Positions 52,971 through 64,000 of a stretch of 64,000 nt of DNA are shown in pieces. The notes under the pieces are model-generated. The model ran no database searches and was not told the origin of the DNA. It worked only from the letters and a program-made list of their open reading frames with translations. Source of the stretch: Elysia chlorotica (taxonomy: Eukaryota > Mollusca > Gastropoda > Plakobranchidae); the NCBI GenBank assembly GCA_003991915.1, contig RQTK01000940.1, positions 131,427-195,426 of the forward strand. Direction: 5' to 3'. The translations under genes and the position numbers were made by a program. Numbering within the stretch: position 1 is the first letter of the stretch; each line of letters starts with the position of its first letter.

Positions 52971-53550
52971 CGTCGCCTGGATAAGAACAGCGAAGGGTCA
53001 CACAAAACCATATTAAGCTTTAAAGAGAAAAAGGCTGTTCAATATTGCATTAACAGGCACGACTTCTAAGCACCATGGATAATAAAAAATGTCCTAGATC
53101 ATCGATGTATTTAAAACGCCGCAAAATACCTTAATGATGTGAAATTAAATGTGTGGTAAAGATAAATTTTATACCGTTTTTTCAAGTTAAAAAGATTTCT
53201 CCAATCGACTCTTTAGAGAGTGTGCCCTTCATGCATCCCACTACATTAATTTTTATGGCGTAAATTTATTTTGATTTATATTTTCTGTCATAGGTTTGTT
53301 ATATTGTGGTTTTCAATTGACAGTTGGTGCACCGAGTTTTGAGCGATATCAAAACTACCAAACACATTCATGCTTTTAAACCTTTCTATGTTTCCGCCTC
53401 CCATTTCACACAGTGCAAAACTCCAATCCTCAATGTCGTTATTACAAATATGCGCCTTTGAAACCTTTTTGAGATTCCATTGCGATATGTGATTATCGTG
53501 ATTTATCGGGCTAAGTTACTCCTTGCTATAAGACTGTTACTATTCTCATT

Positions 53551-53638
53551 CAATGAAAAGTACTTTTTCCATTGATTTTACTTTTGAAAGAAGGTACTGT
53601 GTCTGTCTCTCTGTGCACATACAATTAGAAAGATATTA
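53551..53638 (+). repeat. Dispersed duplicate, second copy
   Basis: attgattttacttttgaaag, aaggtactgtgtctgtctc and acatacaattagaaagatat, about 750 bases after the first copy and in the same orientation. Confidence 0.8.
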
Positions 53639-55029
53639 TTCGTCTTATACGCGTTTTTGTCTTCATGAATTTGTTTAATATTTGTCTCGTCATTTTATTT
53701 CAGTATAATGTCAAAATCAATATAGTTGATCGCCATTTAATCTAATTACTTATTACTGAAGCGGTTTTCATCTATCAAAATCAATTGTTGTATCTATAAA
53801 AAAGATGCAGTCATTATCACCAAGAAACTCGCTAGAGACAACGTATATTGGGGTCAAATATTACGCAAGAACATTTGCTTTAATTTCAGAGGAAGGCACT
53901 TCCCAAGGCAAGGTACATTATAGCCGTTACTTCAGGCATACGACAGTTGTTATTTTGCAGTAGTTAGTATATATGTGCTAACAAACTGTATGGCTTGTGG
54001 TCAGTTGAGGAAAAAAAAACAACAAAGAATACATCTTTATAGGAGCGCAGTAGTGGGACCCCACTTAGGGAGCGTATAATGAGCACAGTTAAATACTCCG
54101 ACGACCATTACTTTTCAAAAGCAGAGGGCAATACCTCACAGAGGCGTGAGTCTGCGTTGATAAAATTTAAGGATTCCACAACTTGGTGTATGAACTATGA
54201 AGCCATATCTAGTAAATTTGCGTTGGTAGTGCCTGGCATTTCTGGAACTGCTATTAGAAAAAATATTGTAGTAAAATATAGAATAATGAAACAATGAATA
54301 ATGCTTATCCCGCCCGAGCACCAGTGTGGCGCTGGCTCCCTGAACCCCATACTAGAAGCTGTCAACCAATGTTTATCCATTCACAAAAATCAGATCATTA
54401 ATTCTAATGTGAACCGTTAGCGGCTCGGTAGGGAGTCTTCTCATTTATTTTTCGTTTTCTTTCGTCGATTTAGATTCTGACCAAAAGGGCATATATTATC
54501 CGCCCAACCTTTTAAGAAAAAACAAAAACAAACAAACAACGAAAAATAATGTCTATTTATTTTTATCATGCCAAAGTCCCGGCTCGGCTCAGTTCCAGAT
54601 ATTTTTTTTATTTCCTGACCGGAAACATTCAGGGGAAGCGACTCTGATTTATTTAAAATGACTGGTGGCTGTTACACGGCTTGACAGTGGGATCTGAGTA
54701 GCAAAATTAACTTTCTCTGAAAGAGTTGAGAGAAACGTAAATCACCATGAGGACAAAGTTCATTATCCTCAAAATCAAATCCTTACCTAAAAATTGATAA
54801 TTTATTTGTTTTAGATATATTTTTGTAATTTTGTGGAACAACGGTTTCTGGTGGCATGTGGTGTAGGGCTTTTAATTTTTTTTCTTTTTTTCTTTCTTTT
54901 TTTTTTTACAGGAGATGACATTCAGGCATGATATTTAGATTTATAAAAGCAGATTTCGTGACCAAAATGTGAATAAAACAATAAATTGCATCCTAACCCT
55001 GTGACAATGTTCCTGTCTTTTGAATTCAC

Positions 55030-55133
55030 CCTCTATGTCTAGTGGTCGTAAAATTATCAGACGTTAATCTTTAGTTTCGTCCGCAATAGAGCCTAATATT
55101 CTGAAGTTGGAAATAAGTAAAGAAAGCAATAAA
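55030..55133 (+). mobile_element. SINE tail remnant
   Basis: Contains ggtcgtaaaattatcagacg, ttaatctttagtttcgtcc, gcaatagagcctaat and ctgaagttggaaataag, a diverged copy of the family 3' half. Confidence 0.6.
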
Positions 55134-55530
55134 ACAACCTTCCCTTCGATGCGCACTCCGTAATATTTTATTTGCTCTCTTGTTGTTTTAGTCAGTCTTA
55201 ATTAACCTAGCTTTCAACTGTACTGCTTCTACCCTGGTGGGTATCCACGGTTCTTGTTTTGCCACAGTGTATCCCCTGTGGTTGAACTTTTATAGCAATT
55301 AGTTTTGTACATTGATTTATCCATTCAATCTAAATGTGTTGGGTTTATCCTGTAGAACATTTGCAGTGATTAATATAGGAGGAGCACGTCCATGATAATT
55401 GTGTGCTTGACTTGACTTTTCAGTGTATCCCTTTGGTGTATCAAGTAGTTGTTGTTTTTTAATCGGAGCTATACTATGCAGATCTTGTTGAGCCTCTGCA
55501 GTTATTACTTTATAATATTGCATCTTATGA

Positions 55531-55619
55531 TTTATATTCTGACATCGACAGAATCTGACCCTATGCTGTTGAGCATTTCCAGTAAAAATTTAAAAGATTA
55601 ACCATAGTTTAGGTAAGTA
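55531..55619. repeat. Target-site duplication of LINE insertion, left copy
   Basis: 89 bases starting tttatattctgacatcg and ending aggtaagta. They match 56191-56279 with four mismatches (about 95 percent identity). The copy touches the microsatellite tail, consistent with being the 3' flank of the minus-strand element. Confidence 0.85.
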
Positions 55620-55628
55620 AGTAAGTAA

Positions 55629-55715
<87 letters not shown>

Positions 55716-56190
55716 GAAATTAAATTTTAATACATATAAGTTTCTCTTTGTGTCAGTCAACTGAAATTTACTTACACAAGCCTAACAAAGCAAAGTAAAT
55801 GGAATTTATCCTATTATAACATTTATACATGGGTTTATTATGGTTATTTTCCATTTTATTTGTTTCGATGAAGCAACCTATCTTCTTCTTCTTCTTCTCG
55901 TTCTCCAACACTCTCTTCAAATTCTGATCCCAGCCTGGGCAATGAAGGCTACCGTTTTCTCTAGCTCAGGAAGGGGCCCGTATTGCTTCGTGTGCATGTC
56001 TATTCTCTCCCTCCAGATGGACTGTCTAACATTGCTGTATATCCTGCAATCCTGTAGCACACGTTGGGCTGTTTCTGCTGCCTGTCCACACAAGCAGAGA
56101 TCTGTTTCGCCGACTTTAAATATCTTGTGGATGTGGTGTTTTAGTCGTTTATGTCCAGTCCTGAGCCTAAAAATCGAGTCCAAACCACCA
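55620..56190 (-). mobile_element. 5'-truncated non-LTR retrotransposon (LINE) 3' end
   Basis: The element reads on the minus strand. It begins abruptly inside coding sequence at 56190 and ends in a microsatellite tail at 55620-55713 (CAT, ATT and TACT units on the minus strand). It is bounded by an 89-bp direct repeat. A target-site duplication plus a 5' truncation and a simple-sequence tail is the usual outcome of target-primed reverse transcription. Only the last part of the ORF and a 3' untranslated region remain, so it cannot move by itself. Confidence 0.85.
55917..56183 (-). pseudogene. LINE reverse transcriptase polyprotein, C-terminal fragment
   Basis: An 88-codon open stretch ending in TGA. 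It carries LRTGHKRLKHHIHKI, then LCLCG-x10-LQDC and IYSNVRQSIW, the zinc-knuckle-like region that closes the ORF2 of many I/Jockey-group LINEs after the reverse transcriptase or RNase H domains. The upstream polymerase domains are absent because of 5' truncation. The frame is intact to the end, so the insertion is not very old. Assignment to a clade is not possible from this fragment. Confidence 0.8.
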
Positions 56191-56279
56191 TTTATATTCT
56201 GACATCGACAGAATCTAACCCGATGCTGTTGAGCATTTCAATTAAAAATTTAAAAGATTAACCATAGTTTAGGTAAGTA
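56191..56279. repeat. Target-site duplication of LINE insertion, right copy
   Basis: Second copy of the 89-bp sequence, abutting the truncated 5' end of the LINE. The four differences from the left copy give a rough measure of time since insertion. The length is at the long end for LINE duplications. Confidence 0.85.
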
Positions 56280-56596
56280 CCCTAGTCTTCTACTGCTCTT
56301 GTCCACTTTTGTGATTGGAAATTGTTAATTAGGACCAAACGTGCATCTGTGACAATGCTGGTTAGGATATTTAAGCATAGGGCCATTAGTAAGTGTTTTT
56401 TTATGATCTTAAAAAGCAATGTCTGGCCTGTCAAGCAAAAATCTTGCCTTGTTAAGAATCCCAAGGAGTATCCTATAAAGAGAAGAGACATCAGAAAAGA
56501 TTACCCAGGATTTTAACTGTTATATATATATTTTTTTTTATAATTACTCTGACAATAATCTAAAACGTAACACGTAGGGAACAAGCAGAGGGGCAA

Positions 56597-56750
<154 letters not shown>

Positions 56751-56754
56751 CAGG

Positions 56755-56818
56755 GCAGTGTTATCGGTGATCGAACCCGCAGCCTCCTGATAAAGAGTCT
56801 ACAATTTACCCCATTACA
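56755..56818 (-). mobile_element. Isolated tRNA-like SINE head, minus strand
   Basis: The minus strand reads ggggtaaattgtagactc, then gaggctgcgggttcgatcac, a good B box with A-box-like sequence at the expected spacing. No body follows. It lies just beyond the GA array at 56602-56750. Confidence 0.5.
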
Positions 56819-57049
56819 ACGTTACTTGACACTATTGCGACAAAGCAGTATTAAACTAAGAGAGATTGCTTGCACTGATATTGAAGAAAAAAAAACAAAC
56901 AGCACAATTAAATGTACCGGTAAATCGAAATCAGCTCCGGATGAAATGCTGTATAGAGACGATTGGAAAAAATTCAGCTGGTTTTAGCCCCGAGAGATTT
57001 TGTAAAATGTCCTTTTAATACAACCGGTTTTATCTATCGGATAAGCGTA

Positions 57050-57560
57050 ACATTTCATGTCTGGATATTGTAATTATCTTGAAAGACCAAAAAAAAAAAT
57101 ATTAAAACAATAAAAACTATAAAAGTTATATAAAAACCTAAAAAGTTATAGAAGGTTTGCCTCATCAGCTATCTTCGACCAGGAAAAAAACATGCATACA
57201 ACGATTTTCAGAAAATGCCGCTTTTTTGTAATATTGTTTATACTTTTATTGAAATAAAAGAAAACAAGCGCCAATTGCTGCGATTATCTGTAGCATATTT
57301 ATTACGTCCCTGGGGCGAAGTCCGCCTATTCTGATTGTTTCTCATGGCCGGACTGGTTAATAATTCAAAGAGAACTCTAATCGCCAAACAATGGCGTTTT
57401 GAAGAACTCTCGAAACCGCGTTGCTTGATCTAGCAGAACACGACATCGGTAATCTCGCGGTGAGCCGTGAATTGTACTCGTCATTGGTTCTGGGCGTTTC
57501 ACTGATTGTCTGTTTTTCTTTGTGTCTTAGGTCAGCAAAATTAATAGGTCTAGTCTATAT
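57050..57560 (+). repeat. Segmental repeat block, copy A
   Basis: Landmarks are catttcatgtctggatattg, cctcatcagctatcttcg, tatttattacgtccctggg, catggccggactggttaat and gagaactctaatcgcc. They are followed by ctcgaaaccgcgttgcttg, tctagcagaacacgacatc, gggcgtttcactgattgtc and ttctttgtgtcttaggtcag. The same series recurs in copies B and C. No open frame spans the block. Confidence 0.8.
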
Positions 57561-57740
57561 TATCGCAGACGGATCCCGAGGCAATTTTACTCACTGCTAG
57601 AGCGAGGCTACCAGGATTTTTATCTCAGCCGTTGCTTATTATATGGAAACTGATCCATCCATCCGACAAATATTCTTTCCGTGTGGATGAAACCTGCGAC
57701 CACCAACTTTAAAGCTCGGCGCTCTAATTTGCTCTACAGC
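57541..57740 (-). mobile_element. Diverged SINE on a duplicated block, minus strand
   Basis: The + strand gives ataggtctagtctatatt, cagacggatcccgaggc and aattttactcactgctag, then an altered middle and a head with cctgcgaccacc and gctcggcgctctaatttgc. It occupies the same position relative to the upstream block as the copy at 58742, so both derive from one insertion that predates the duplication. Confidence 0.6.
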
Positions 57741-57901
57741 TCGCTCCCTCTACCATCCACAATTTCTCTAGACCTAAGAATTTGTTTGATGCAAATTCTA
57801 CAAATTTAACCCAAGTCTTTTGCCGCTAATTTAAAAATGCTAAATGGAACCAGAAGAATTTAGTATTCTAAAAATCTAAGAAAACAATTTAATGCACTAG
57901 C

Positions 57902-58310
57902 ATTATTGAACTCATATGTTATGCGGTGCAGAGACAAACACGCGACATTTCATTTCTGGATGTTACAATTTTTTGAAAAAAAGGAAAAAAAAACTTGGAA
58001 AAACCTGACATCTTGTGCTGCTTTTTTGTTAATCGTTTTTTTTTGCCTCATCAGCTATCTTCAGCACACAAAAAAAGGCTTACATTGATTTTTAAAGAAA
58101 AAAAAACAAATAACTTTTTCTGTAAGTTTAAAAAAAAATTTTTTTCCTTAAAATAGAAGAAAACCAGTGTTTATTTCTGCCATTGTTTGAAGCGTATTTA
58201 TTACGCCCCCGGGGCGATGATCGCCCGTTCTGGTTGCTTCTCATAGCCGGGCTGGTTAATAATTCAAATTTTCAAAGAGAACTCTAATCGCCGAAGAATT
58301 TACGTTTTTT
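57902..58310 (+). repeat. Segmental repeat block, copy B
   Basis: Starts attgaactcatatgttatgc and contains catttcatttctggatgtta, cctcatcagctatcttcag, attacgcccccggggcgatg, catagccgggctggttaat and gagaactctaatcgccgaa. It ends in unrelated sequence soon after. It is nearly identical to copy C over the shared parts, so the B/C split is recent. Confidence 0.85.
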
Positions 58311-58391
58311 TTGCATAGATTGTAAGGAATACCACCCCAATTATAACGTCAATGCGCACTATTGTGACATTATTGCTTGCTCTAACTGTCT

Positions 58392-58755
58392 AAGAAAACA
58401 ATTTAATGCACTAGCATTATTGAACTCATATGTTATGCGGTGCAGAGACAAACAAAAAAAAATCTTCCTTAAAATAGAAGAAAACCAGTGTTTATTTCTG
58501 CCATTGTTTGAAGCGTATTTATTACGCCCCCGGGGCGATGATCACCCGTTCAGGTTGCTTCTCATAGCCGGGCTGGTTAATAATTCAAATTTTCAAAGAG
58601 AACTCTAATCGCCGAACAATGCCGTTGTGGAGAACACTCGAAACCCTGCTGCTTAATCTAGCAGAACACGACACCGATAAGCTCAGGATAATGGGTTCTG
58701 GGCGTTTCCCTGATTGTTTGGTTTTCTTTGTGTCTTAGGTCAGCAAATAGGTCTA
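58392..58755 (+). repeat. Segmental repeat block, copy C
   Basis: Begins with the same aagaaaacaatttaatgcac and attgaactcatatgttatgc as copy B (57878-57938), skips the middle, then resumes at cttaaaatagaagaaaacc through gagaactctaatcgccgaa. It continues like copy A (ctcgaaaccctgctgctta, tgtgtcttaggtcagcaaat). It is therefore a composite of B and A features. Confidence 0.85.
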
Positions 58756-58965
58756 GTCTACATCGTAGAGGGGTTCCAAGACTGTCGTCTGATGATTTTA
58801 TGTCCTACCATGCCTAGACAGAGCGCTGGTAATTTATATTAAAACTAATCCAACTAGTAGGGAACGAAATCCGACAAAAAGTTTTCCAGATTGTGGAAAT
58901 CGAACCGACGACTACACGTACACACCAACATTGACGCTCAGCGCTCTACCACTTTCAACAGCTCC
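58742..58965 (-). mobile_element. Diverged SINE on a duplicated block, minus strand
   Basis: The + strand gives taggtctagtctacatcg, ttccaagactgtcgtctg, atgattttatgtcctacc and a head ending cgaaccgacgac ... gctcagcgctctacc. The B box on the minus strand is gtcggttcgatttcc. Sister copy of 57541-57740. Confidence 0.65.
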
Positions 58966-59574
58966 CCCCCCCCTCCCACACACCCCACCCCACAATTTTA
59001 GACCTATAATTATGTCTTATGCATTTCTTCTTAGTCTTTTGTCGCTAATTAATTATATAGAAAGTTGTCAGGAGTATTTACGGCTATTTTGCTAAAAGTT
59101 GTAATCGAAAAGATTTGAATCAAAATATATAAATTGAGCTTGACCTTATGACACCAGAAACATTTAAACGCAGTTGTGGATGAATAAGTCAGTTAGAAAA
59201 ACACAGTAAAGTATTTTTCCATAACGTCGTTAGTTTAGAACAATACCTTTGTTCATGTTGCATTGGCACTCGCCTTTTTGACACCAAAAGGAGGTGTGGT
59301 CTTTTCCAAAACGCCATTAAATTGTACAAAACGAGCGTAAATCTGTAAACCAACACTCCAAACGTATGACACACAAAATTAATACACACGCATTTTAAAA
59401 AGAAAAGAAAAATCTGGAGTTCCATTATGTTTGATATTTCTGGTTTCGATTTGTAGGTAGTTGAGCGCTAGTGTTAGCACCTTGCTGAATCTGTACGTCT
59501 TTAGCTTTAAACTATACAAATACAAAATTTAAATGCTAAATACGAGGGTAAATAATTATAGTCTACACCGTGTT

Positions 59575-61830
59575 TGTTTTGGCTATGAAGTCTTCTTCAT
59601 GTATTTAGCTCACCACTGCGCTTAACTCCACTGGCCAAGCATTGGCAAATTTCTTGCCCATCGCTAAGAGCTCAACCAGACTAGTGGGTTCAAATCCTAG
59701 GGGAGTTAAGACATCACTAACCGAGCAGAACTTAGCTTAGATATTGAGCTTAGATCCGCAGCCACTCCCCTCCTCTGAACTTTGTTTTGACTTGAAATTT
59801 AAGGCGGCTCTAAATTCCTTATGACCAAGGAGGCATCAACTCAGGACGTATGGCCTCTGGAGACGTATGGTCTGTGTGTGTGTATGTTTATTTGCTTTCC
59901 CCAGAAAATTTCAACTGGAGAATGATACTGCATCAAAACTATACGGAAGATAGTCCGTTCATCTTCAGAGCTCAATACGGCAATAGAACTAGGCTATACA
60001 CTTTTTCTAAATTTTAACTAATAACCTGATCACAGATTTTGTATCTTTGCAATTTATGTCACATTATACATGGAAGTTTTGAAAAGAAGACAAGTAACAC
60101 GAATCAACAAGCATTCTCTGACGTGACACACGCCCGAAGTTAAGAGATTTGGCTACTTAAAATGCTCCCACGTGTATCTAGCCCACCACCTGCCTCCACT
60201 GGGGGCGCAGTGGCCCTGGAGCAAACCACCTACTTCCGACGCTTTAATTGTTGCGTCAATGTCAGTTTAATGTGACCGGCTGAGACAAGAGTCATGGTAT
60301 CCCCACCCTGTCTCGTGAATGGTAGTACATACAATTGTCAGACGTCAGTCGTGGATCCCGTCCACAATATAGCCTATATTATGCTGATGTTGGACGTTAA
60401 ACCAACTCAATCAATTTTACCTCCACTATCCAAACATTTGGGAACTTTCGAACCATCGCCAAGTGCTCAGTTAGACTGGTTGGTTTTCAAATCCTGTGGG
60501 AATTATTACTAACCGAGCGGACCTTAAGACGGCTCTTAACTCTCCACGAGCAAAGAGGCATGAACTCACGAAGCATTGTCTCTCGAGACGCTAATAGCTA
60601 CACGGCCAGTTGATTTTCCGAGAATAATGTCAACGAGGCCATCAGACAAAATAATCTACTCCAACTAGTAATACTGTAGTATTATTAGATGGGTCACATT
60701 TAGAATGTGAAATTTCGAATATTGCTCGCCTAGAATCGTTTTTTTTTCTCTTTCTTTTAGAGAACACTTAAAAAGGAGTACATGGGTTTAGTTTATAGCC
60801 TTTTAACATAATTATATACCTTGTAAAGTCTCTTGACGATGTGAGCTGAGGACTTTACCAGCCTTCTACCAGAGAACAGACGCTCCGAATTAAGACTTGG
60901 CTACTAAACCTCACGCATGTATCTGGTTCAATAGGTTTTATACCTCAACTGGCGAACATTTGGAATTTTAAGGCCAATCAATAAATCCTCAGCCCCTGAA
61001 ACAGACTGGAGGGTTTAAACCTCAGCGGAAACTGTATTAACCGAGCGGACCTGAAGACGGCTCTAAATTCCCCACGAACGAGAAAACAGGCCTGCAATCA
61101 CACGACACATGGTATGTAGATAAGCTCAGGGCTACGTGTTCAGTTGCCTTCCAGTTGAAAATACCAGGGGGACCATAAGTGAAATATACACAGATAATAT
61201 TATACGATAATAATTACACAAAAGATATTTTGGCACTTTTAAAATTTTAAATATTGCTCGGCTAGAATTGGTTTAAGGTAAAGTCGTTTTTTCATAAAAC
61301 TCTTCAAAAGGAGTACACGTACACATGTACATGGATTTGTTGTATACCCTTTTTACATACACACCTTATAAAAAACTATAATTATAAGAATATTGATTAC
61401 GTGAGCTTAAATCTTCAGCGACAGACGCTCCGAATACGGATTTTGCCACTTACTTTCCAGTATGTATCTAACTCACTGCCGATGATAACTCTACAGACTA
61501 AACATTCGGGAACTTTTAAACCATAGCTAAGTGCCCAGGCAGACTAGAAGTATCTTTAAATCCTAGGGGACACATTACTAACCGAACGGACGTGAGGACA
61601 GTTCTAAATTCTCCACGAGCGAGCAAAGAGGCATGAACTTACGACCCATTGTCTCCAGAGACGCTCCGAGCTACATGTCTGTCAAGTTGCCTTCACGTTA
61701 AAATGTTATAGAGCCCATCAGAGAAGTACCGGTATTGTCCAACTAGAGGTACTGTGATAAAATATTATTGATCGGGCGACATTTTCGTATCTTTAAAATT
61801 TGGAACATTGCTTGTCTAAAATTGTGCTGT
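59575..61830 (+). repeat. Four diverged copies of a ~0.4-kb tandem unit
   Basis: Units lie at about 59575-59990, 60130-60735 (enlarged by a SINE), 60885-61270 and 61430-61825. Shared order: tatctagcccaccactgc, cattYgggaactttYgaacc, cgctaagtgctcag-cagact, ggttcaaatcctaggggag, tactaaccgagcggacct, gacggctctaaattc, gagcaaagaggcatgaact, tctccagagacgct, and finally atattgctcgcctagaat. The ggttcaaatcc stretch fits a pol III B box, most clearly at 59688-59700. No coding frame is shared among the units. Confidence 0.8.
60245..60418 (+). mobile_element. SINE body and tail nested in a tandem-repeat unit
   Basis: Close to the young copies: tgtcagtttaatgtgaccgg, catggtatccccaccctg, ttgtcagacgtcagtcgtgg, acaatatagcctatatta and gatgttggacgttaaacc. 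It interrupts the second unit of the 59575-61830 array, between a partial tcca-actgg segment and ttttacctccac. Confidence 0.85.
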
Positions 61831-62689
61831 GTGGCTCTTAAATATATGACTTTAATTTTCTGTTCTCTTAAAGTTTACAAATACAGTTCGCAGATACCAA
61901 ACCACTCTTTTTTGGAGATTTTTTATAAGAAGAAAAAATAAGCAGGAACTTGTCATGACAACTGACACCGTGATGATTGAGGGCAAACGCTGCAGAGGAA
62001 AAGAACGAGAAAAGATAACAAGCGGACTAAATATGGCTAACCACAGAGAAAGCCACGAAAGGAGGCATTAATCATTTCTGTTTTATATAAAGATTTTGGG
62101 AAAGCCCCGCAGTTATGTATAGATGTGGAGGCCGGGGGCGCTCCGGGTAATGGCAATAATGTTGATCTGCATCATAAAAAGCTGTTATTTAGCACATTAC
62201 TTTCATGTGTTTTTGTTTTTTTCATCCAGGATTAAAAAGAATAGGATCAGGATTTTATGGAAAATAAGATTGAACTGTTTTTTTTAAGTATAAACAACCT
62301 TTTAGAAATAGAAAAAGAAACCCACATATCCTCTTTAATTGCCAAGGGCGTTCACCAACCATTCAAATTTGTTTTTCATTTGGCACAACATAATTTATGA
62401 TCTGGCTATATTTTATGTTTTAAACATAATTATTTGAGCTAGAATATATATTTAAATAGGGGCTTTCAGCTTCCAACTTTAGGTTATTATACCTTTATCT
62501 AGATTAGATAAAGTAGAACCTAGAAATCAAGAACGAGATCTTACCTAGATCTACATCTCTATGTCCTGGCTCTAGACCTTGCATATAGATTAAAAAAAAC
62601 AAGAACAACTAATTAATTGAAATACATTATCTTTGAAATAGTCTCATTCATGTGGTTTACTGAGTTTTTATTTTAAATGCACAGTACAG

Positions 62690-62876
62690 TTAATGCAGCA
62701 CAGCCGAGGATACCAGATAATAATTATCTGTTTCAGATTGGATCGAGCACAGTGCGTCACGGAGAGCTCTCAGGCAGTCACGTGATCGCTCCGGGTGTTT
62801 TGATTGGTTTGGCATAAAATGAAGGGGTGAGTGCTAAGCCTAAATAACTGGGCCCACATTAACTCTCAAGGTGAGT
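62690..62876 (+). promoter_or_regulatory. Promoter-like patch with E-box, inverted CCAAT box and splice donor
   Basis: A palindromic E-box in gtcacgtgat (62777-62786) is followed 17 bases later by ATTGG (62803-62807, inverted CCAAT). A strong donor, caag|GTGAGT, cuts at 62870/62871. The stretch is less AT-rich than its surroundings and keeps several CpGs. This would suit a short non-coding first exon of a + strand gene continuing beyond the window. No TATA box or coding sequence is seen. Confidence 0.35.
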
Positions 62877-63477
62877 GGGATTTCCAGTTTTGAAAATAGA
62901 TTTGGTTAACCAAGACAAGTCTGGTCTCATTTCAGTTTTGTAGTTCCCACGCTAATTTGGTTGATGACTTCATTGAAAGTTTATAGACCTTTCGTCAAAA
63001 ATATTTTGGCTCCAGCATGTATGTTAAAGTTTTGTAAAAAAAAAAATTCAGTTTATACACAGTAGACTTCACAAGTATGTGATTTTGAAAACTGCAGACA
63101 TACATTGCAAAATGTATGTTAAATTAAAGAAGAAGTATTACAAATAGATCCAGAATATGAATTTCTTTATAACCTTTTTTTTGTCTTCGTCGTATACGCC
63201 CCCCCTGGAAAAACCCAGAAGACGTTAAAACCTGAGGGATAGAGAGAGGGAGATAGATAGATAAAAAATTGAGAGATCGATAGATACATATATAGATAGG
63301 TAGATAGAAAAATAAAGAGATACCAAAAAGCAGGTCAAACAAAAATTTAATGTTCACATGTATTACACCGTTTTCTAGATTTGAACGTTAGATACATATT
63401 TATATTCCAAAATATAAAGCTTCGAAAAATATAAATCAAGATGCCAGATTCTCACTATATTTTATATTCATAATCTT

Positions 63478-63622
63478 ACGAGAGAGAGTGAGAATAGAAG
63501 AAAGAGAAAAAGAGAGAGGGAGAGGTGAGAGTCTTGGAGAGAGAAAAAAAAAGAGAGAATGAGAGACAATGAAAAAAAGGAATGAGTGAATGAGAGAGAA
63601 AGGAAGAGAGAGACCGAGAGAA

Positions 63623-63665
<43 letters not shown>

Positions 63666-63672
63666 GAGAGAA
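63478..63672 (+). repeat. (GA)n-rich microsatellite
   Basis: Purine tract with a pure GA run at about 63628-63672. The Ser/Leu frame on the minus strand is an artefact. Confidence 0.95.
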
Positions 63673-64000
63673 AGAAAAAACCTGGGCTTGATGAATATTA
63701 CTTAAAATTGAGGAACTCATTTAAAATCGATAATGCCAGCCTCTACTTTTTGCATAGTTGTTTTTCATTTAAAAATTGTGCACCTGTATTAATATATTAT
63801 TGCCACTGCATTTAAAGACAGCATAATATATTATGAATTAATAAGGACAAAATAGTGGATGTATTCTTATTGATATCGTTGGAATGCTATTTTTAGTTTT
63901 TGGATTCACGTATGTTCGTGATTTTTTAAATGATATCTACATTTTTTGTCACGCTCCAAAATAAGAAAAGTTATCTCAAACAAGACCCGGAAAAACCCCA

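Larger units (their letters stand above)
51898..55530. other. Gene-free AT-rich sequence
   Basis: Holds the pair of 88-bp dispersed duplicates (52798, 53551) and two SINE tail remnants (52890, 55030). A 72-codon open frame at 54079-54297 has no recognisable motif and no splice context. Nothing else is seen. Confidence 0.6.
61831..64000. other. Gene-free right end
   Basis: AT-rich sequence carrying the promoter-like patch near 62.8 kb, GATA-type repeats at 63240-63310 and the GA array at 63478-63672. No coding sequence was recognised. Confidence 0.6.

Overview
The window is eukaryotic, AT-rich and intron-rich, and is dominated by simple repeats and decayed interspersed repeats. One protein-coding gene can be read with confidence: the Notch-pathway corepressor CIR1 on the + strand, nine visible exons between 40793 and 47366. 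The gene structure (GT-AG introns of 0.4-0.9 kb), the heavy load of GA/CT, GTT and GACA microsatellites, and a tRNA-headed SINE whose tail reads like 'ggacgttaaaccaacc' suggest an invertebrate, most likely a gastropod or other mollusc. The host assignment is an inference; no species is claimed.

Layout. 1-37089 holds no convincing gene: microsatellites, short tandem duplications and full or partial SINEs, including a run of five degenerate SINE-tail-like units at 26565-27022. At 37090-37278 on the minus strand lies an isolated, strikingly GC-rich 189-bp open segment with good splice sites at both ends, probably an internal exon of a second, unidentified gene. 40793-47366 is CIR1, carrying a SINE in its first visible intron. 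Its 45.0-45.8 kb intron contains a tandem duplication that has copied the 5' part of an exon and would place a stop in frame if spliced. Two AATAAA signals follow the stop codon.

47500-64000 is gene-poor and repeat-structured. It holds a ~217-bp near-palindrome (51681-51897), a 5'-truncated LINE 3' end on the minus strand flanked by an 89-bp target-site duplication (55531-56279), a 120-bp GA array, a triplicated block with associated SINEs (57050-58965), and four diverged copies of a ~0.4-kb tandem unit (59575-61830), one of them interrupted by a SINE. A small promoter-like patch with an E-box, an inverted CCAAT box and a consensus splice donor sits at 62690-62876.

The genes do not form an operon. 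CIR1 works alone here, and the window's main interest is how repeats have reshaped the sequence around and inside it. No previously undescribed defence or metabolic system is evident. The duplicated exon in CIR1, the unidentified GC-rich exon and the repeat families are the points most worth following.
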